A stretch of DNA of 64,000 nucleotides from Nocardia tengchongensis (lineage in GTDB: Bacteria > Actinomycetota > Actinomycetes > Mycobacteriales > Mycobacteriaceae): NCBI RefSeq assembly GCF_018362975.1, contig NZ_CP074371.1, positions 2,108,001-2,172,000 of the forward strand, given 5' to 3'. A model generated the notes under the pieces. That model did not search any database. It saw only the letters and a list, made by a program, of their open reading frames with translations, and was not told the origin of the DNA. Of this stretch, positions 56,083 to 64,000 are shown piece by piece (positions within the stretch are counted from its first letter, which is position 1; each line of letters opens with the position of its first letter). Both the position numbers and the translations under genes were made by a program.

Positions 56083-56844
56083 TCAGGCGGTGGCGCCGCC
56101 GTCGATCACCAGATCATGCCCGATGACGAATGCGGATTCCGGCGAGGCCAGCCACACCACGGCCGCCGCGATCTCCGCCGGATCCGCGACCCGGCCCAGC
56201 GGAATTGCCGAGGCCACCCGCGCATCCCGGTCTTCGCGAGTTTCACCGGGGCGGAACGACATTCGCGTATCCGTCGCCCCCGGGCTGACCACATTGATGC
56301 GAATGCCGTCACCGATATGATCCCGCGCGGCGGTCTGCGACAGCACACTCACCGCCGCTTTGGACGCCGCATACGCGGCCAGTCCCGGACGCCGGCCGTG
56401 CGAACCGATATTCGACGCCACATTCACGATGACACCGCCGCTATGGCCGCGCATATGGGCGATCTCGTACTTCATGGACAGGAAAACGCCGGTCAGATTG
56501 ATATCCAGCACCCGCTGCCAGTCGGCCTCGGCCAGATCGCCGACCGCGGCCGGGGTACCCAGAATTCCGGCATTGTTGAACGCCACGTGCAGGCCGCCGT
56601 GCCGGCGCACGACCTCCTCGACCATGGCGGCCACCTGCGCCGCGTCGGTGACGTCGGCGACCACCCAGTCCGCCTTCCCGCCCTGGGTGCGGACCTGCCC
56701 GGCGGCCTCGGCCAGCCGCTCCGCATCGCGGCCCGCCAGCACCACGGTGGCCCCCAGATCGGCGAACGCCTGGGCCGTGGCGCCCGCGATCGTGCCCGCG
56801 CCGCCGGTGATCAGCACAACCTTGTCATCGAAACGAGCGTTCAT
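56083..56844 (-). CDS. Short-chain dehydrogenase/reductase
   Basis: 253 residues from ATG 56842-56844, with AAGGAGCT upstream; a longer reading frame to 56928 would cover the promoter. Classical SDR: cofactor loop VLITGGAGTIAGAT, which departs from TGxxxGxG (TIA in place of GIG); NNAG in FNNAGILG; Ser in VNVASNIG; catalytic YAASK. The ending FVIGHDLVIDGGATA is typical. GRD after beta-2 (VLAGRDAERL) suggests NADPH preference. The gene follows a TetR gene on the same strand, and a candidate operator lies in the gap, so this regulator probably controls it. Substrate unknown. Confidence 0.9.
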   Translation of the reverse strand: MNARFDDKVVLITGGAGTIAGATAQAFADLGATVVLAGRDAERLAEAAGQVRTQGGKADWVVADVTDAAQVAAMVEEVVRRHGGLHVAFNNAGILGTPAAVGDLAEADWQRVLDINLTGVFLSMKYEIAHMRGHSGGVIVNVASNIGSHGRRPGLAAYAASKAAVSVLSQTAARDHIGDGIRINVVSPGATDTRMSFRPGETREDRDARVASAIPLGRVADPAEIAAAVVWLASPESAFVIGHDLVIDGGATA

Positions 56845-56867
56845 GACGGTCGACAGCTCCTTATATA

Positions 56868-56879
56868 GAACGATCAGTC
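56868..56879. promoter_or_regulatory. Candidate TetR operator upstream of the SDR gene
   Basis: GAACGATCAGTC resembles the palindrome GACCGAGCGGTC found upstream of the tetR gene (9 of 12 bases), and both are followed within a few bases by AATATTGG. Position directly before the SDR ribosome-binding site fits a repressor site. Confidence 0.5.
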
Positions 56880-56924
56880 TTGAATATTGGCAGACGTGAA
56901 ACCTGTGGATAGATCGAAAACTGT

Positions 56925-57506
56925 TCAAGCGAGCATGGATACGGCGACCCGCGCGGCATCACGCAGGCGCGCAGCGGAATCCGGTGCGCGCTCCAGAACT
57001 CGCACGCCCTGAAAGAAGACCAGGATGAATCGGGCAAGTGCGCGCGGATCGGAATCCGGGGCGAGTTCACCCTGTGCTCGGGCCCGGAGCAGGGCCGATG
57101 TCAGCGTCGTTTCCAGGTGTGCCCAACTGGACTCGACGAGTCGCGCGACCGTCTCGTCGCGGTGCGCCAACTCGACCGCGCCGTTCACGACCATGCAGCC
57201 CAGATACGAATCAGGACTGGAGGCTTCGCGCACATAGCGCTCCACCAGGCCCCGCACCGCGGGCAGTACCGGACCCGGCTGTGACAGCTCGGCCATGATC
57301 GCCGGATCGGTGGTCTCCAGGTAGCGCTGGAGCGCCTTCAGGTAGAGGTCGCGCTTGCCGCCGAAGGTCGCGTAGATGCTCGCCTTGGCAATCCCAAGAT
57401 GCTCAACCAGATCCGCCATCGACGTCGCCTCGTAGCCGTGCTCCCAGAACAATTCGAGAGCGCGACGCAACGCGGTGTCGGGATCGAACTCCTTGGTCCT
57501 CGCCAT
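56925..57506 (-). CDS. TetR-family regulator
   Basis: 193 residues. N-terminal helix-turn-helix: ATSMADLVEHLGIAKASIYA with TFGGKRDLYLKAL, the pattern of the TetR subgroup with a C-terminal region like TetR_C_16/AefR proteins (VNGAVELAHRDETVARLV). The SDR gene follows 80 bp downstream on the same strand. Matching palindromes before both genes suggest it represses itself and the SDR. The subgroup often answers to small electrophiles or quinones; this is family knowledge, not evidence here. Confidence 0.9.
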   Translation of the reverse strand: MARTKEFDPDTALRRALELFWEHGYEATSMADLVEHLGIAKASIYATFGGKRDLYLKALQRYLETTDPAIMAELSQPGPVLPAVRGLVERYVREASSPDSYLGCMVVNGAVELAHRDETVARLVESSWAHLETTLTSALLRARAQGELAPDSDPRALARFILVFFQGVRVLERAPDSAARLRDAARVAVSMLA

Positions 57507-57529
57507 GACGAGCAGCGTACGTCTTTTGA

Positions 57530-57541
57530 GACCGAGCGGTC
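57530..57541. promoter_or_regulatory. Candidate autoregulatory operator of the TetR gene
   Basis: GACCGAGCGGTC, a dyad with 5-bp arms and a 2-base centre, lies 24 bases upstream of the tetR start and is followed by AAATATTGG. A related site precedes the SDR gene (56868-56879). Confidence 0.55.
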
Positions 57542-57550
57542 AAATATTGG

Positions 57551-58690
57551 TCAGGAGATCAGGTCGAAGAACCGCTGGATATCGGCCGCATGCGCCCGGG
57601 GCACGTCCATGGCCAGGAAGTGGTTCCCCGTGTTGCCTTCGGGCCAGTACGCGATCGTGTTGTCCCGCTCGGCCAGTCGGCGCATGAGCGGTGAACCACC
57701 GGAGTACACGCCCATCGGGACCAGTTTCTGGCCGACCGGCCAGGCGAAACCGTCGTCGCCGAGTCCGTTGTACATGGGCCAGGACGAGGTGGCGGCGGTA
57801 TCGGTGAACCAGTAGACGGCGGCATTGGTCAGTAGCTGATCGCGGTCAACCGCCTCCTCCAGGTGGTCCGCCAGCGGCGAGAACTCGTTGAACTTGTGCA
57901 CCAGCCACGCCAGCAGGCCGACGGGGGAATCGGTCCAGGCGTGCGCGAAGGTCTGCGGCGCCTGACGCAGCAGGACATGGTGATTCACGCCCGACTGCCA
58001 CTTCTGCATGAGGTCCCATTCGGCGCGCTCCTCGGCCGTCATGGTGGGCACGTCGGCCGCGGTCGGCAGCCCGATGCCGCCGTCGATGTGCACGCCGATC
58101 AGGTGGTCCGGATCGGCGATCGCCATCTCCTGAACCACGTACGCCCCCAGGTCGCCGCCCTGTGCGCCGTACCGGTCGTAGCCCAGGCGGGCCATGAGTT
58201 CCACCCACATGCGGGCCACGTCGCGCGGCTTCATCCCCGATTCACGCGGGGTCCCGGAGAACCCGAATCCCGGTATCGACGGAATCACCACATGGAACGC
58301 CTGCGCCGATTCCATGCCGTGCGCGCTCGGATTGGTCAGCAGGGGAATGGTTTTCGTGAACTCCACGAAGCTGTTCGGCCAGCCGTGTGTGAGGATGAGC
58401 GGCAGTGCGTCCGGATCGTTCGAGCGCACGTGCAGAAAATGCACGGCCAGTCCATCGATCTCGGTGTGGAACTGGGGGAACTCGTTGAGCGCTGCTTCCT
58501 TTGCGCGCCAGTCGAATTCGGTGCGCCAGTATTCGGACAGTTCGCGCAGGTAGTCCACCGGGACGCCGCGCTCCCAGCCCTGCCCCGGGAGTTGCCTGGT
58601 CCAGCGGGCCCGCGTCAGCCGATCGATGAGGTCGTCGAGATCCGACTGCGGGACGTCGATTCGGAACTGACGGATATCTGCGCTGGTCAT
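57551..58690 (-). CDS. Epoxide hydrolase (EHN domain + alpha/beta hydrolase)
   Basis: 379 residues. An N-terminal EHN-type segment (about 5-110: FRIDVPQSDLDDLIDRLTRA and WERGVPVDYLRELSEYWRT) is followed by an alpha/beta-hydrolase domain. HGWPNSF near residue 102 holds the oxyanion His; GAQGGDLGAYV near 177 holds the nucleophile Asp; GNTGNHFLAMDVP near the C-terminus holds the catalytic His. Such enzymes open epoxides to diols, though many soil-actinomycete members have unknown substrates. Divergent from the WYL regulator, with a shared dyad between them, so its expression probably depends on that protein. Confidence 0.9.
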   Translation of the reverse strand: MTSADIRQFRIDVPQSDLDDLIDRLTRARWTRQLPGQGWERGVPVDYLRELSEYWRTEFDWRAKEAALNEFPQFHTEIDGLAVHFLHVRSNDPDALPLILTHGWPNSFVEFTKTIPLLTNPSAHGMESAQAFHVVIPSIPGFGFSGTPRESGMKPRDVARMWVELMARLGYDRYGAQGGDLGAYVVQEMAIADPDHLIGVHIDGGIGLPTAADVPTMTAEERAEWDLMQKWQSGVNHHVLLRQAPQTFAHAWTDSPVGLLAWLVHKFNEFSPLADHLEEAVDRDQLLTNAAVYWFTDTAATSSWPMYNGLGDDGFAWPVGQKLVPMGVYSGGSPLMRRLAERDNTIAYWPEGNTGNHFLAMDVPRAHAADIQRFFDLIS

Positions 58691-58743
58691 CGTGGCTCCT
58701 GGTGGTCTCGTCGAACGATCTGAGGGCCAAGTTAGGAGTCATA

Positions 58744-58762
58744 TAGGACCAGTTCGGTCCTA
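58744..58762. promoter_or_regulatory. Perfect dyad between the epoxide hydrolase and the WYL regulator
   Basis: TAGGACC-agttc-GGTCCTA, 7-bp arms and a 5-base spacer, in the 94-bp divergent gap. It is 22 bases before the WYL start and 54 before the hydrolase start: a good candidate operator for the YafY/DeoR-like helix-turn-helix of the WYL protein. Confidence 0.6.
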
Positions 58763-58784
58763 CTTTTGAGGGAGGATGGTGGGC

Positions 58785-59753
58785 ATGAGCGATACGTCGG
58801 CACGGCTGCTGCGGTTGCTGTCCCTGCTGCAGACCCCGCGTGAATGGCCCGGTAGCGAACTGGCCGATCGGCTCGGTGTCACGGACCGGACCGTGCGCCG
58901 GGATGTGGACCGGCTGCGGGATCTCGGGTATCCGGTCGAGGCCACCATGGGGGCGACCGGCGGCTATCGGCTGGTCGCCGGGGCTGCCATGCCGCCGCTG
59001 CTGGTCGACGACGAGGAGGCGGTCGCCATCGCCGTCGGTCTGCGGGCGGCGGCGGGGTCCGCGATCTCGGGGATCGAGGAGGCCTCGGTTCGGGCGCTGG
59101 CCAAGCTCGAGCAGGTGTTGCCCGCCAAGCTGCGGCGGCGGGTGCGGGTGTTGGGGGCTGCGACCATCGCGCCTGGCGCGGGCGCGAATCAGGTGGATCC
59201 GGAACTGCTTACGGCGTTGGCCGCGGCTGTCACCAACACCGAGCGGGTTCGGTTCGCGTATGAGGCGGCGGATGGTGCGGAGACTCGGCGCAATGTCGAG
59301 CCGGTTGGGCTGGTTCCGTATCGGCATCGTTGGTATCTGGTTGCGTTCGATGTCGATCGTGGGGATTGGCGGAGTTTTCGGGTGGACAGGGTTCGGCGGG
59401 TTCAGGCGACTGGGGCTCGGTTCTCTCGACGGGAGCTTCCTGCTGCGGATCCGGCGGCGTATGTGGCTGGTGCTCGGACGGATTGGGGGACGCCGTCATT
59501 GCATTTTCTGGTGGAGATCGAGGCTCCTGCTGAGGCGGTGATCGGCCGGCTGGGGGAGGGGGCGGGGGATGTGGTGCCGCGTGGGGCTGATGCTTGTGTG
59601 CTGGATATGCGGCGGGATGATCTGCCCGAGTGGGTGGCGCATCGGTTGCTGGAGTTGGGGGTTGAGATGAATGTGCGTGGACCGGCTGAGTTGGTTGAGG
59701 CGTTGGAGAAGATCCGCGATCGTGCGGGGCGGGCTTTGCGGGACAAGAGCTGA
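58785..59753 (+). CDS. WYL-domain transcriptional regulator (YafY-like)
   Basis: 322 residues from ATG 58785: GAGGGAGG at 58768-58775 is nine bases before it, whereas the ATG at 58776 abuts that site and would have no spacing. The N-terminal helix-turn-helix is DeoR/HTH_11-like (ELADRLGVTDRTVRRDVDRL, then LGYPVEATMGATGGY). The middle carries the WYL domain (RFAYEAADG, EPVGLVPYRHRWYLVAFD with WYL written as WYL, then RSFRVDRV), followed by a C-terminal WCX-type extension. WYL proteins are ligand-sensing regulators. The 3' third of the gene is unusually G-rich on the coding strand. Confidence 0.9.
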   Translation: MSDTSARLLRLLSLLQTPREWPGSELADRLGVTDRTVRRDVDRLRDLGYPVEATMGATGGYRLVAGAAMPPLLVDDEEAVAIAVGLRAAAGSAISGIEEASVRALAKLEQVLPAKLRRRVRVLGAATIAPGAGANQVDPELLTALAAAVTNTERVRFAYEAADGAETRRNVEPVGLVPYRHRWYLVAFDVDRGDWRSFRVDRVRRVQATGARFSRRELPAADPAAYVAGARTDWGTPSLHFLVEIEAPAEAVIGRLGEGAGDVVPRGADACVLDMRRDDLPEWVAHRLLELGVEMNVRGPAELVEALEKIRDRAGRALRDKS

Positions 59754-60136
59754 GAGAGCAAAGCCGAAAAGACCAAGAGCCAAAAGACCAAAAGATAAAA
59801 GACGCCTGGAGAAGGGAGAGGGGCTGGCCGGGTTGGGAGGCTCACTCACTTACCAGCCTCATTACGGCTCGGCCGTGGATCGGCCCGGTGTGGGGTACAA
59901 GCACTCTGAAGTTGTCGAGGTACACGCACCGTTGGAGTAGTGCCGGGGGAAGAAGGTTCGAGGTCGTCTCGGGTCTTCGGGCTTGTGTCTAGAGAAGGTG
60001 ATCCGTGCAGTCCGTGGGCCGGGATCGGCGGCTCACGGCGCCCGGCTCGGCGTCAGCCCAGGTCCGGTAGGGCAGGCGAGGCGACCACGCTCTATGTAGT
60101 TTTGCGCACGCCAGCAGGACACGAGCAGCACTGGAT
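59754..60136. other. Gene-free stretch with a polypurine tract
   Basis: About 380 bp. The first 70 bases are almost purely purine, with repeated AAAAGACCA-like units (59768-59806). The rest has no recognisable element. Reading frames crossing it (for example 59940-60206, plus strand) have poor codon use and no family features, so none is annotated. Confidence 0.4.
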
Positions 60137-61573
60137 TCACGCAGCCCGTGAGCGCCACTTTCGGCAACTGGAATCGATGGCAGCGGCGATCGACTGCCCG
60201 ACGTGATGGCGATCGTTCACGCGCGGCGTGCCGGTGGGGTCAACACTCTTCGGCGCAATCCACCCCGTTCGACCCCGATGGGGTGAGTCCTTGCCCATCA
60301 CAACGGTTTTCCACCCAACGGGCCCGTCATTGATCAACGCGTGGCAGTGATCGCACGCCAAGGTCAGGTTGTTGATATCGGTCGGTCCGCCTTTTGCCCA
60401 ATCGGTGACGTGGTGGGCGGCGCACATCGAGGCGGGTTGTTCACAACCCGGGCGGGTACATCCCCGGTCGCGGGCCAGAAGGGCGAGGCGTTGGGCGCGG
60501 TTGGCGGTGCGGCGCGACCGCTGCAGGTAGAGCGGCATCCCGTCGCCGTCGAGAACCGCGATCACCGGGTGGGTGCCCTCGGCCATCTTCAGCGCTTCGT
60601 TGATCGAGATCTGGGTGCCGGTGTTGGTGGTGGCCACCCCGGTCCCGTTCTTCAGGTCGGTCAGGCTCATGGTGAGAACGACTTCGACCGGCAGACCCCG
60701 GTGCATGCCGAGTGCGCGCATGTTCACGCCCGGCTGCACCAGAGCCATCAGCGCGTCGTGGGTGCGCTGCCCGGCATCACGCCGATCCCGGCCCGCAGCG
60801 GCATCGAGAACGCTGTCGGCGATGAACCCACCACTGGCGGTAGGGCTTTCCGGGTCTTCGACGTTGCACATGCCGGGCCGGGCGAGCTTGGCGAACACAG
60901 CATCCAAGCACGCACGCAGTTCCGGGGTGATCCACCCTTCGATCCGCGACATGCCATCCACACCAGGACGGCACAAGGTGATCCCACGCCGACGCCGACG
61001 GTCGGCATCGGAGACGACCTTCCCGTCCGGATCCAGGCGGGCGAGGATGTCGCGCCCGATCTTCGGCAGATCATCCGGCCATCCCTCACGCGAGTAGCCG
61101 ACGAGAATCTCCTCGGCCTCCGTGCGGGCTTCGGTGGGGATGTCGGTCGGGAGGTGGTCCATCACGTCCATGATGTTGCGGACGTGATCTCGCGAGATAT
61201 CTCCGGCGGCAAAGGCTTCCGCCATGACCGGCAAAGTCGCCGGGCGCAGGTGGCCTGACGGTTCGAAGAACTCTCCGCAGTGGTGGGTCACCTTCACCCG
61301 CAATGCCGCGTCATAGCGCGAAAGTCCAAGAGTGTGCCGCAGGAACGGCACCATCTTCCCCGCCCCACTGCGCACATGCAGTGACCGTTCCCCGGCTTCG
61401 ATGATCAGCCGCGTATCCAGTGCGGCCAATTGCCGCTTGCTGGCTTCGAGCTGCTGCATCAACGCCACGACATCCTCATCGGAGAACTGCGCCATCGTCG
61501 CGTTCTGAACGGAGTTCAAAAGGGTCGAGACCGCGGCCGCCAGTTCAGCGATGCCGCAGTCGTCGAGTGTCAC
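60137..61573 (-). CDS. DUF222/13E12-type protein with HNH endonuclease domain
   Basis: 478 residues. The N-terminal two thirds is the DUF222 region shared with the mycobacterial 13E12 repeat family (ALDTRLIIEAGERSLHVRSG and FLRHTLGLSRYDAALRVKV). An HNH domain follows near residues 370-425: CTRPGCEQPASMCAAHHVTD, then NNLTLACDHCHALIND with paired Cys and His for metal. Such genes are multi-copy and scattered in mycolata and are suspected to behave as selfish or mobile elements; no terminal repeats are seen here. Start ATG 61571-61573. Biological target unknown. Confidence 0.9.
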   Translation of the reverse strand: MTLDDCGIAELAAAVSTLLNSVQNATMAQFSDEDVVALMQQLEASKRQLAALDTRLIIEAGERSLHVRSGAGKMVPFLRHTLGLSRYDAALRVKVTHHCGEFFEPSGHLRPATLPVMAEAFAAGDISRDHVRNIMDVMDHLPTDIPTEARTEAEEILVGYSREGWPDDLPKIGRDILARLDPDGKVVSDADRRRRRGITLCRPGVDGMSRIEGWITPELRACLDAVFAKLARPGMCNVEDPESPTASGGFIADSVLDAAAGRDRRDAGQRTHDALMALVQPGVNMRALGMHRGLPVEVVLTMSLTDLKNGTGVATTNTGTQISINEALKMAEGTHPVIAVLDGDGMPLYLQRSRRTANRAQRLALLARDRGCTRPGCEQPASMCAAHHVTDWAKGGPTDINNLTLACDHCHALINDGPVGWKTVVMGKDSPHRGRTGWIAPKSVDPTGTPRVNDRHHVGQSIAAAIDSSCRKWRSRAA

Positions 61574-61650
61574 CCATTCGAATCCATGTGCTAATTCTAC
61601 GCCCGCATGATCAGCGAGGGAACCCGAAATGTCCGGTCTCCCTTAATAAT

Positions 61651-62376
61651 TCACGCAGCAAGCACCGCTTTCTGTTGCGTAAGAACACCATCCACCATCC
61701 GATAAACGCTGTCCATCTGATCCAAATGCGAAAGATCATGCGTAACCAGCAGCGTCGCCGCCCCGTGCTCCCGCACGATCCCAGTGATCAAATCGATGAT
61801 CGCCGCCCCACGCTCCTGATCCAACGCACTGGTCGGTTCGTCGATCACCAGCAGCGACGGATCATTCATCAGCGCCCGAGCGATATTGACCCGCTGCCGC
61901 TGACCACCCGAAAGCTGCGCGGGCCGCTTGTTCTCGTGCCCGGTCAATCCCACCGCATGCAGCAGATCCCGAGCCCGGGCCCGAACCTCACGCCGCTTAC
62001 TCGGCGACACGAACCAGCTCTGCCCCAGATGCGCCATGGCCTCCAGCTGCTCGATCGTGGTCAATGCCGGCACCAGATTGGACTGCTGGAACACGATCCC
62101 GATCGAGTTGCGTCGCAGCGTCGCCGCATCCCGGCGGCTCAGTTCGGCGAGATTCACGGTCCCCGAGTCGGTTTCGAGCTCCACGCGCCCCGAGTCCGGT
62201 CGCAGCAGCGTGGACACGGTCGCCAGCAGCGTGGACTTGCCGGAGCCCGACGGCCCCGTGATGGCGGCGATCTCGCCGCCGCGCACGTGCAGGTTCACGT
62301 GGTCGAGCGCGGTGATGCGGTCCGCGCCGTCCGGGAAGGTGAGGGTCAGGTCGGAGACGGTGAGTGCGTTGGTCAT
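61651..62376 (-). CDS. ABC transporter ATP-binding protein (MacB/LolD type)
   Basis: 241 residues from ATG 62374-62376, with AGGAG eight bases upstream; an in-frame ATG at 62412 overlapping the permease stop (TGATG) is the alternative. Full motif set: Walker A GPSGSGKST, Q-loop FQQSNL, signature LSGGQRQR, Walker B LLVIDEPTSALD, switch VTHD. Similarity is to LolD/MacB/FtsE-type ATPases, which power mechanotransmission by FtsX-like permeases instead of classical import. Partner is the permease gene directly upstream. Confidence 0.93.
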   Translation of the reverse strand: MTNALTVSDLTLTFPDGADRITALDHVNLHVRGGEIAAITGPSGSGKSTLLATVSTLLRPDSGRVELETDSGTVNLAELSRRDAATLRRNSIGIVFQQSNLVPALTTIEQLEAMAHLGQSWFVSPSKRREVRARARDLLHAVGLTGHENKRPAQLSGGQRQRVNIARALMNDPSLLVIDEPTSALDQERGAAIIDLITGIVREHGAATLLVTHDLSHLDQMDSVYRMVDGVLTQQKAVLAA

Positions 62377-62411
62377 CGCGCTGCTCCTGGGAGACAAGGG
62401 GATTGTGGTCA

Positions 62412-63461
62412 TCAGCGGGCCTGGTTGAGGGCGGTCAGCGGATCGGTGGTGACGAGGAAGCGCAGGGCGAAGGCGGCGCCCAGCAGGCCGAGGGCGATCA
62501 GCGCGGCGGCCGGGAACAGGGTCGTGCTCAGGCTGAGGACGAATGGGACCGCGCCGCCCATGAACAGGCCTGCCACGACGGTGATTCCGACGCCCACGCC
62601 GACACCGAGCAGCAGCACGATCAGGGCCTGGCTCAACGCGTCCCGGATCAGTGAACCGGTGGTCGCGCCCAAAGCCTTCAAGGTCGCGATGTCAGGCTGG
62701 CGCTGCACCGTCCACACCGTGAAGAACGCGCCGATGACCAGGGCCGAGATGGCGAACAGCATGACGGTCATCAGGGTCAGCGACCCGTTCTCGGCCTTGT
62801 AGGAGGCCATCGCGGACAGGGAGTCCTTGCTGCTGGTCGTGGTGGTGTGCGCGGTGGCGTTGACGGCCTTCTCGTCGCTCACGCCGGAGACGGCGAGGAT
62901 GGTGGCGGCTCCCGCGTGCGGGTTGAGCGCCTGCCAATCCGACAGGGTCATCCACACCACGGGGGTGTGCGCGTACCAGTCGTCGTCGGTGACGCCCGCC
63001 ACGTTGTAGCGGGACGAACCCAGCTCGACCGTGTCACCGGTCGAAGCCTTCAGGTTCTTGGCCGCCGCCTTGGACAGGATGACGGTGCCCGGCTCGGTAG
63101 CCACGCGCTTGCCGAAGGGGGTGCCCTGGACGCCGAACAGTGCCACCTGGGTGGGCGACTCGCCGTTGACGGTCGCGCGGGTGCGGCTGATGCCGACCGG
63201 GTCCACGGTGCCGCCCGTCTGCTCCCAGGTCTGGACCTGTTCCGAGGTCAGCGTGGAGGCGTCGAAGGACGGCGCCGAGCCGGTGTCGGAGAAGACGACG
63301 GTGTCGGTCTTCAGCGCCTCGATGGCGGAGATGTTCTGGTGCGCCAGGCCGGCGGTCAGGCCACTGAGAAAGCTGACCAGCAGCGCGACCAGCGTGACCA
63401 CCAAGGTGATGAGGAGGAAGCGGCCGCGGGCCGCCCGCAGATCTCTGAATGCGACGAACAT
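62412..63461 (-). CDS. FtsX/MacB-type ABC permease
   Basis: 349 residues from ATG 63459-63461 (MFVAFRDLRAARGRF); the upstream in-frame extension is not protein-like. Topology is MacB-like: one N-terminal membrane helix (LLITLVVTLVALLVSFLSGL), a large extracytoplasmic domain (about 45-235), then three membrane helices (LMTVMLFAISALVIGAFF, ALIVLLLGVGVGVGITVV, AAALIALGLLGAAFAL). The cytoplasmic loop QPDIATLKALGATTGSLIRD is the coupling segment. With the ATPase it forms an export or stress-response (antibiotic or envelope) transporter. The divergent sensor gene suggests two-component control. Confidence 0.9.
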   Translation of the reverse strand: MFVAFRDLRAARGRFLLITLVVTLVALLVSFLSGLTAGLAHQNISAIEALKTDTVVFSDTGSAPSFDASTLTSEQVQTWEQTGGTVDPVGISRTRATVNGESPTQVALFGVQGTPFGKRVATEPGTVILSKAAAKNLKASTGDTVELGSSRYNVAGVTDDDWYAHTPVVWMTLSDWQALNPHAGAATILAVSGVSDEKAVNATAHTTTTSSKDSLSAMASYKAENGSLTLMTVMLFAISALVIGAFFTVWTVQRQPDIATLKALGATTGSLIRDALSQALIVLLLGVGVGVGITVVAGLFMGGAVPFVLSLSTTLFPAAALIALGLLGAAFALRFLVTTDPLTALNQAR

Positions 63462-63591
63462 ACTTACACTCTGTCGAGGAAAGCCGCTCCGGCCATCGCG
63501 CCGCGGAACGAATCCCGGTCCGCCAACGGCACGGCGGCGTTTCCTACTTTCGATGGATGCCGGGGCAATTGCCGGGCATAAGCTGGTCGCG

Positions 63592-64000
63592 TGCATCGGT
63601 CACCCTTGACGCCCGTTTTCTCCGCGCTGCAGCTCGGTCTGCATGTGCTGGTCGTGGTGTTGACCGTGGTGGTGGCGGTGCAGGAGGTCGTCTCCGGGTC
63701 GCATCAGGCGCTGGTGGTCGTGCTCGCGGGGGTCTTCCTGGGCGTCTACTTCACCGGCGGCCGGTTCCGCCGGAACCTGGTGGGAGCGCGGGTCTGGCTG
63801 GCGGCGTTGACCCTGCTGTGGCTGGGGCTGGTGTTCGTCGCGCCCTTGGCCGTGTATCTGGTCTTCGGACTGTTCTTCCTCTATCTGCATCTGCTGCCGC
63901 GCTATTGGGGCGTGGTGGCGGTGACCGCCGCGACCGTGGTCGCCGTGGTCGGGTTCGCGGCGCATCGGGGCTGGACGGTCGCGGGCGTGATCGGGCCGCT
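63592..64000 (+). CDS. Membrane protein, N-terminal part; probable sensor histidine kinase (cut by window end)
   Basis: From GTG 63592 the frame is open to the window end (136 residues). It shows four or more membrane helices in close succession (LHVLVVVLTVVVAVQEVV, ALVVVLAGVFLGVYF, VWLAALTLLWLGLVFVAPLA, VYLVFGLFFLYLHLLPRYWG) and more beyond. Kinases of the NarL-partner type with this multi-helix start commonly lie next to MacB-like ABC genes in actinobacteria. The kinase core itself is outside the window, so this remains an inference. The 130-bp gap to the permease must hold divergent promoters. Confidence 0.55.

Noticed and set aside
59940..60206. An 88-codon plus-strand frame between the WYL gene and the DUF222 gene.
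   Set aside because: It runs into the antisense of the DUF222 gene, has no good start signal and no recognisable features.
60137..61573. Considered the DUF222/HNH gene as part of an insertion element or intein.
   Set aside because: No terminal inverted repeats, target duplications or transposase seen around it; the protein is a complete stand-alone DUF222 member.

Overview
The window is high-GC actinobacterial DNA with mycolata-type gene content: the 3' end of a mycofactocin glycosyltransferase gene, a leucine-catabolism operon in the gene order known from Mycobacterium, a DUF222/13E12-type HNH protein, several TetR regulators and a MaoC hydratase. Nocardia or a close relative (Mycobacteriales) is the best guess. 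This is inferred from gene content, not from a marker gene.

Layout. 1-2464: end of mftF, facing a two-gene P450/SnoaL-like unit on the minus strand. 2781-4132: a GAF/winged-helix regulator. 4133-4590: an AT-rich, hairpin-containing leader. 4591-41604: two giant NRPS genes (about 6007 and 6329 residues once indels are repaired), with overlapping stop and start. Together they encode eleven modules ending in a thioesterase. Then follow an MbtH-like gene (41676), three tiny ORFs encoding related peptides of 48, 41 and 31 residues, and a strong hairpin terminator (42459-42483). 42542-46671: a secreted lipase, a spacer with micro-ORFs, a double-TetR regulator, an SRPBCC protein and an enoyl-CoA hydratase. 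46766-55491: a divergent TetR and a tightly overlapping operon for leucine/isovalerate breakdown (carboxylase beta and biotin-carrying alpha subunits, acyl-CoA dehydrogenase, MaoC hydratase, CitE-type lyase, acetoacetyl-CoA synthetase). 55518-59753: DUF4254 protein, SDR, TetR, epoxide hydrolase and a divergent WYL regulator. 60137-64000: DUF222/HNH protein, an ABC transporter pair and the start of a divergent membrane protein, probably a sensor kinase.

The NRPS is a linear eleven-module line: C-A-T five times plus a lone C in the first protein, then A-T, five C-A-T and TE in the second. Hand-read specificity codes give Thr at module 4 and Ser at modules 3 and 11, with Ser-like codes at 1 and 8; the rest are unassigned. 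The first C domain resembles that of EntF, so an acyl or aryl cap is possible. There is no epimerization domain, and no acyl-loading gene or exporter lies in the window. The protein-protein junction falls inside module 6 and carries two mutually homologous, adenylation-like fragments, one on each partner. These could be an unrecognised docking pair.

Thirteen reading-frame breaks are present, each repaired by one base. They affect the NRPS genes (seven) and housekeeping-type genes alike, mostly at G/C runs. Read-level sequencing error is the simplest explanation, so the affected genes are annotated as intact genes with suspected frameshifts. No rRNA, tRNA, CRISPR array, insertion sequence or phage was seen.
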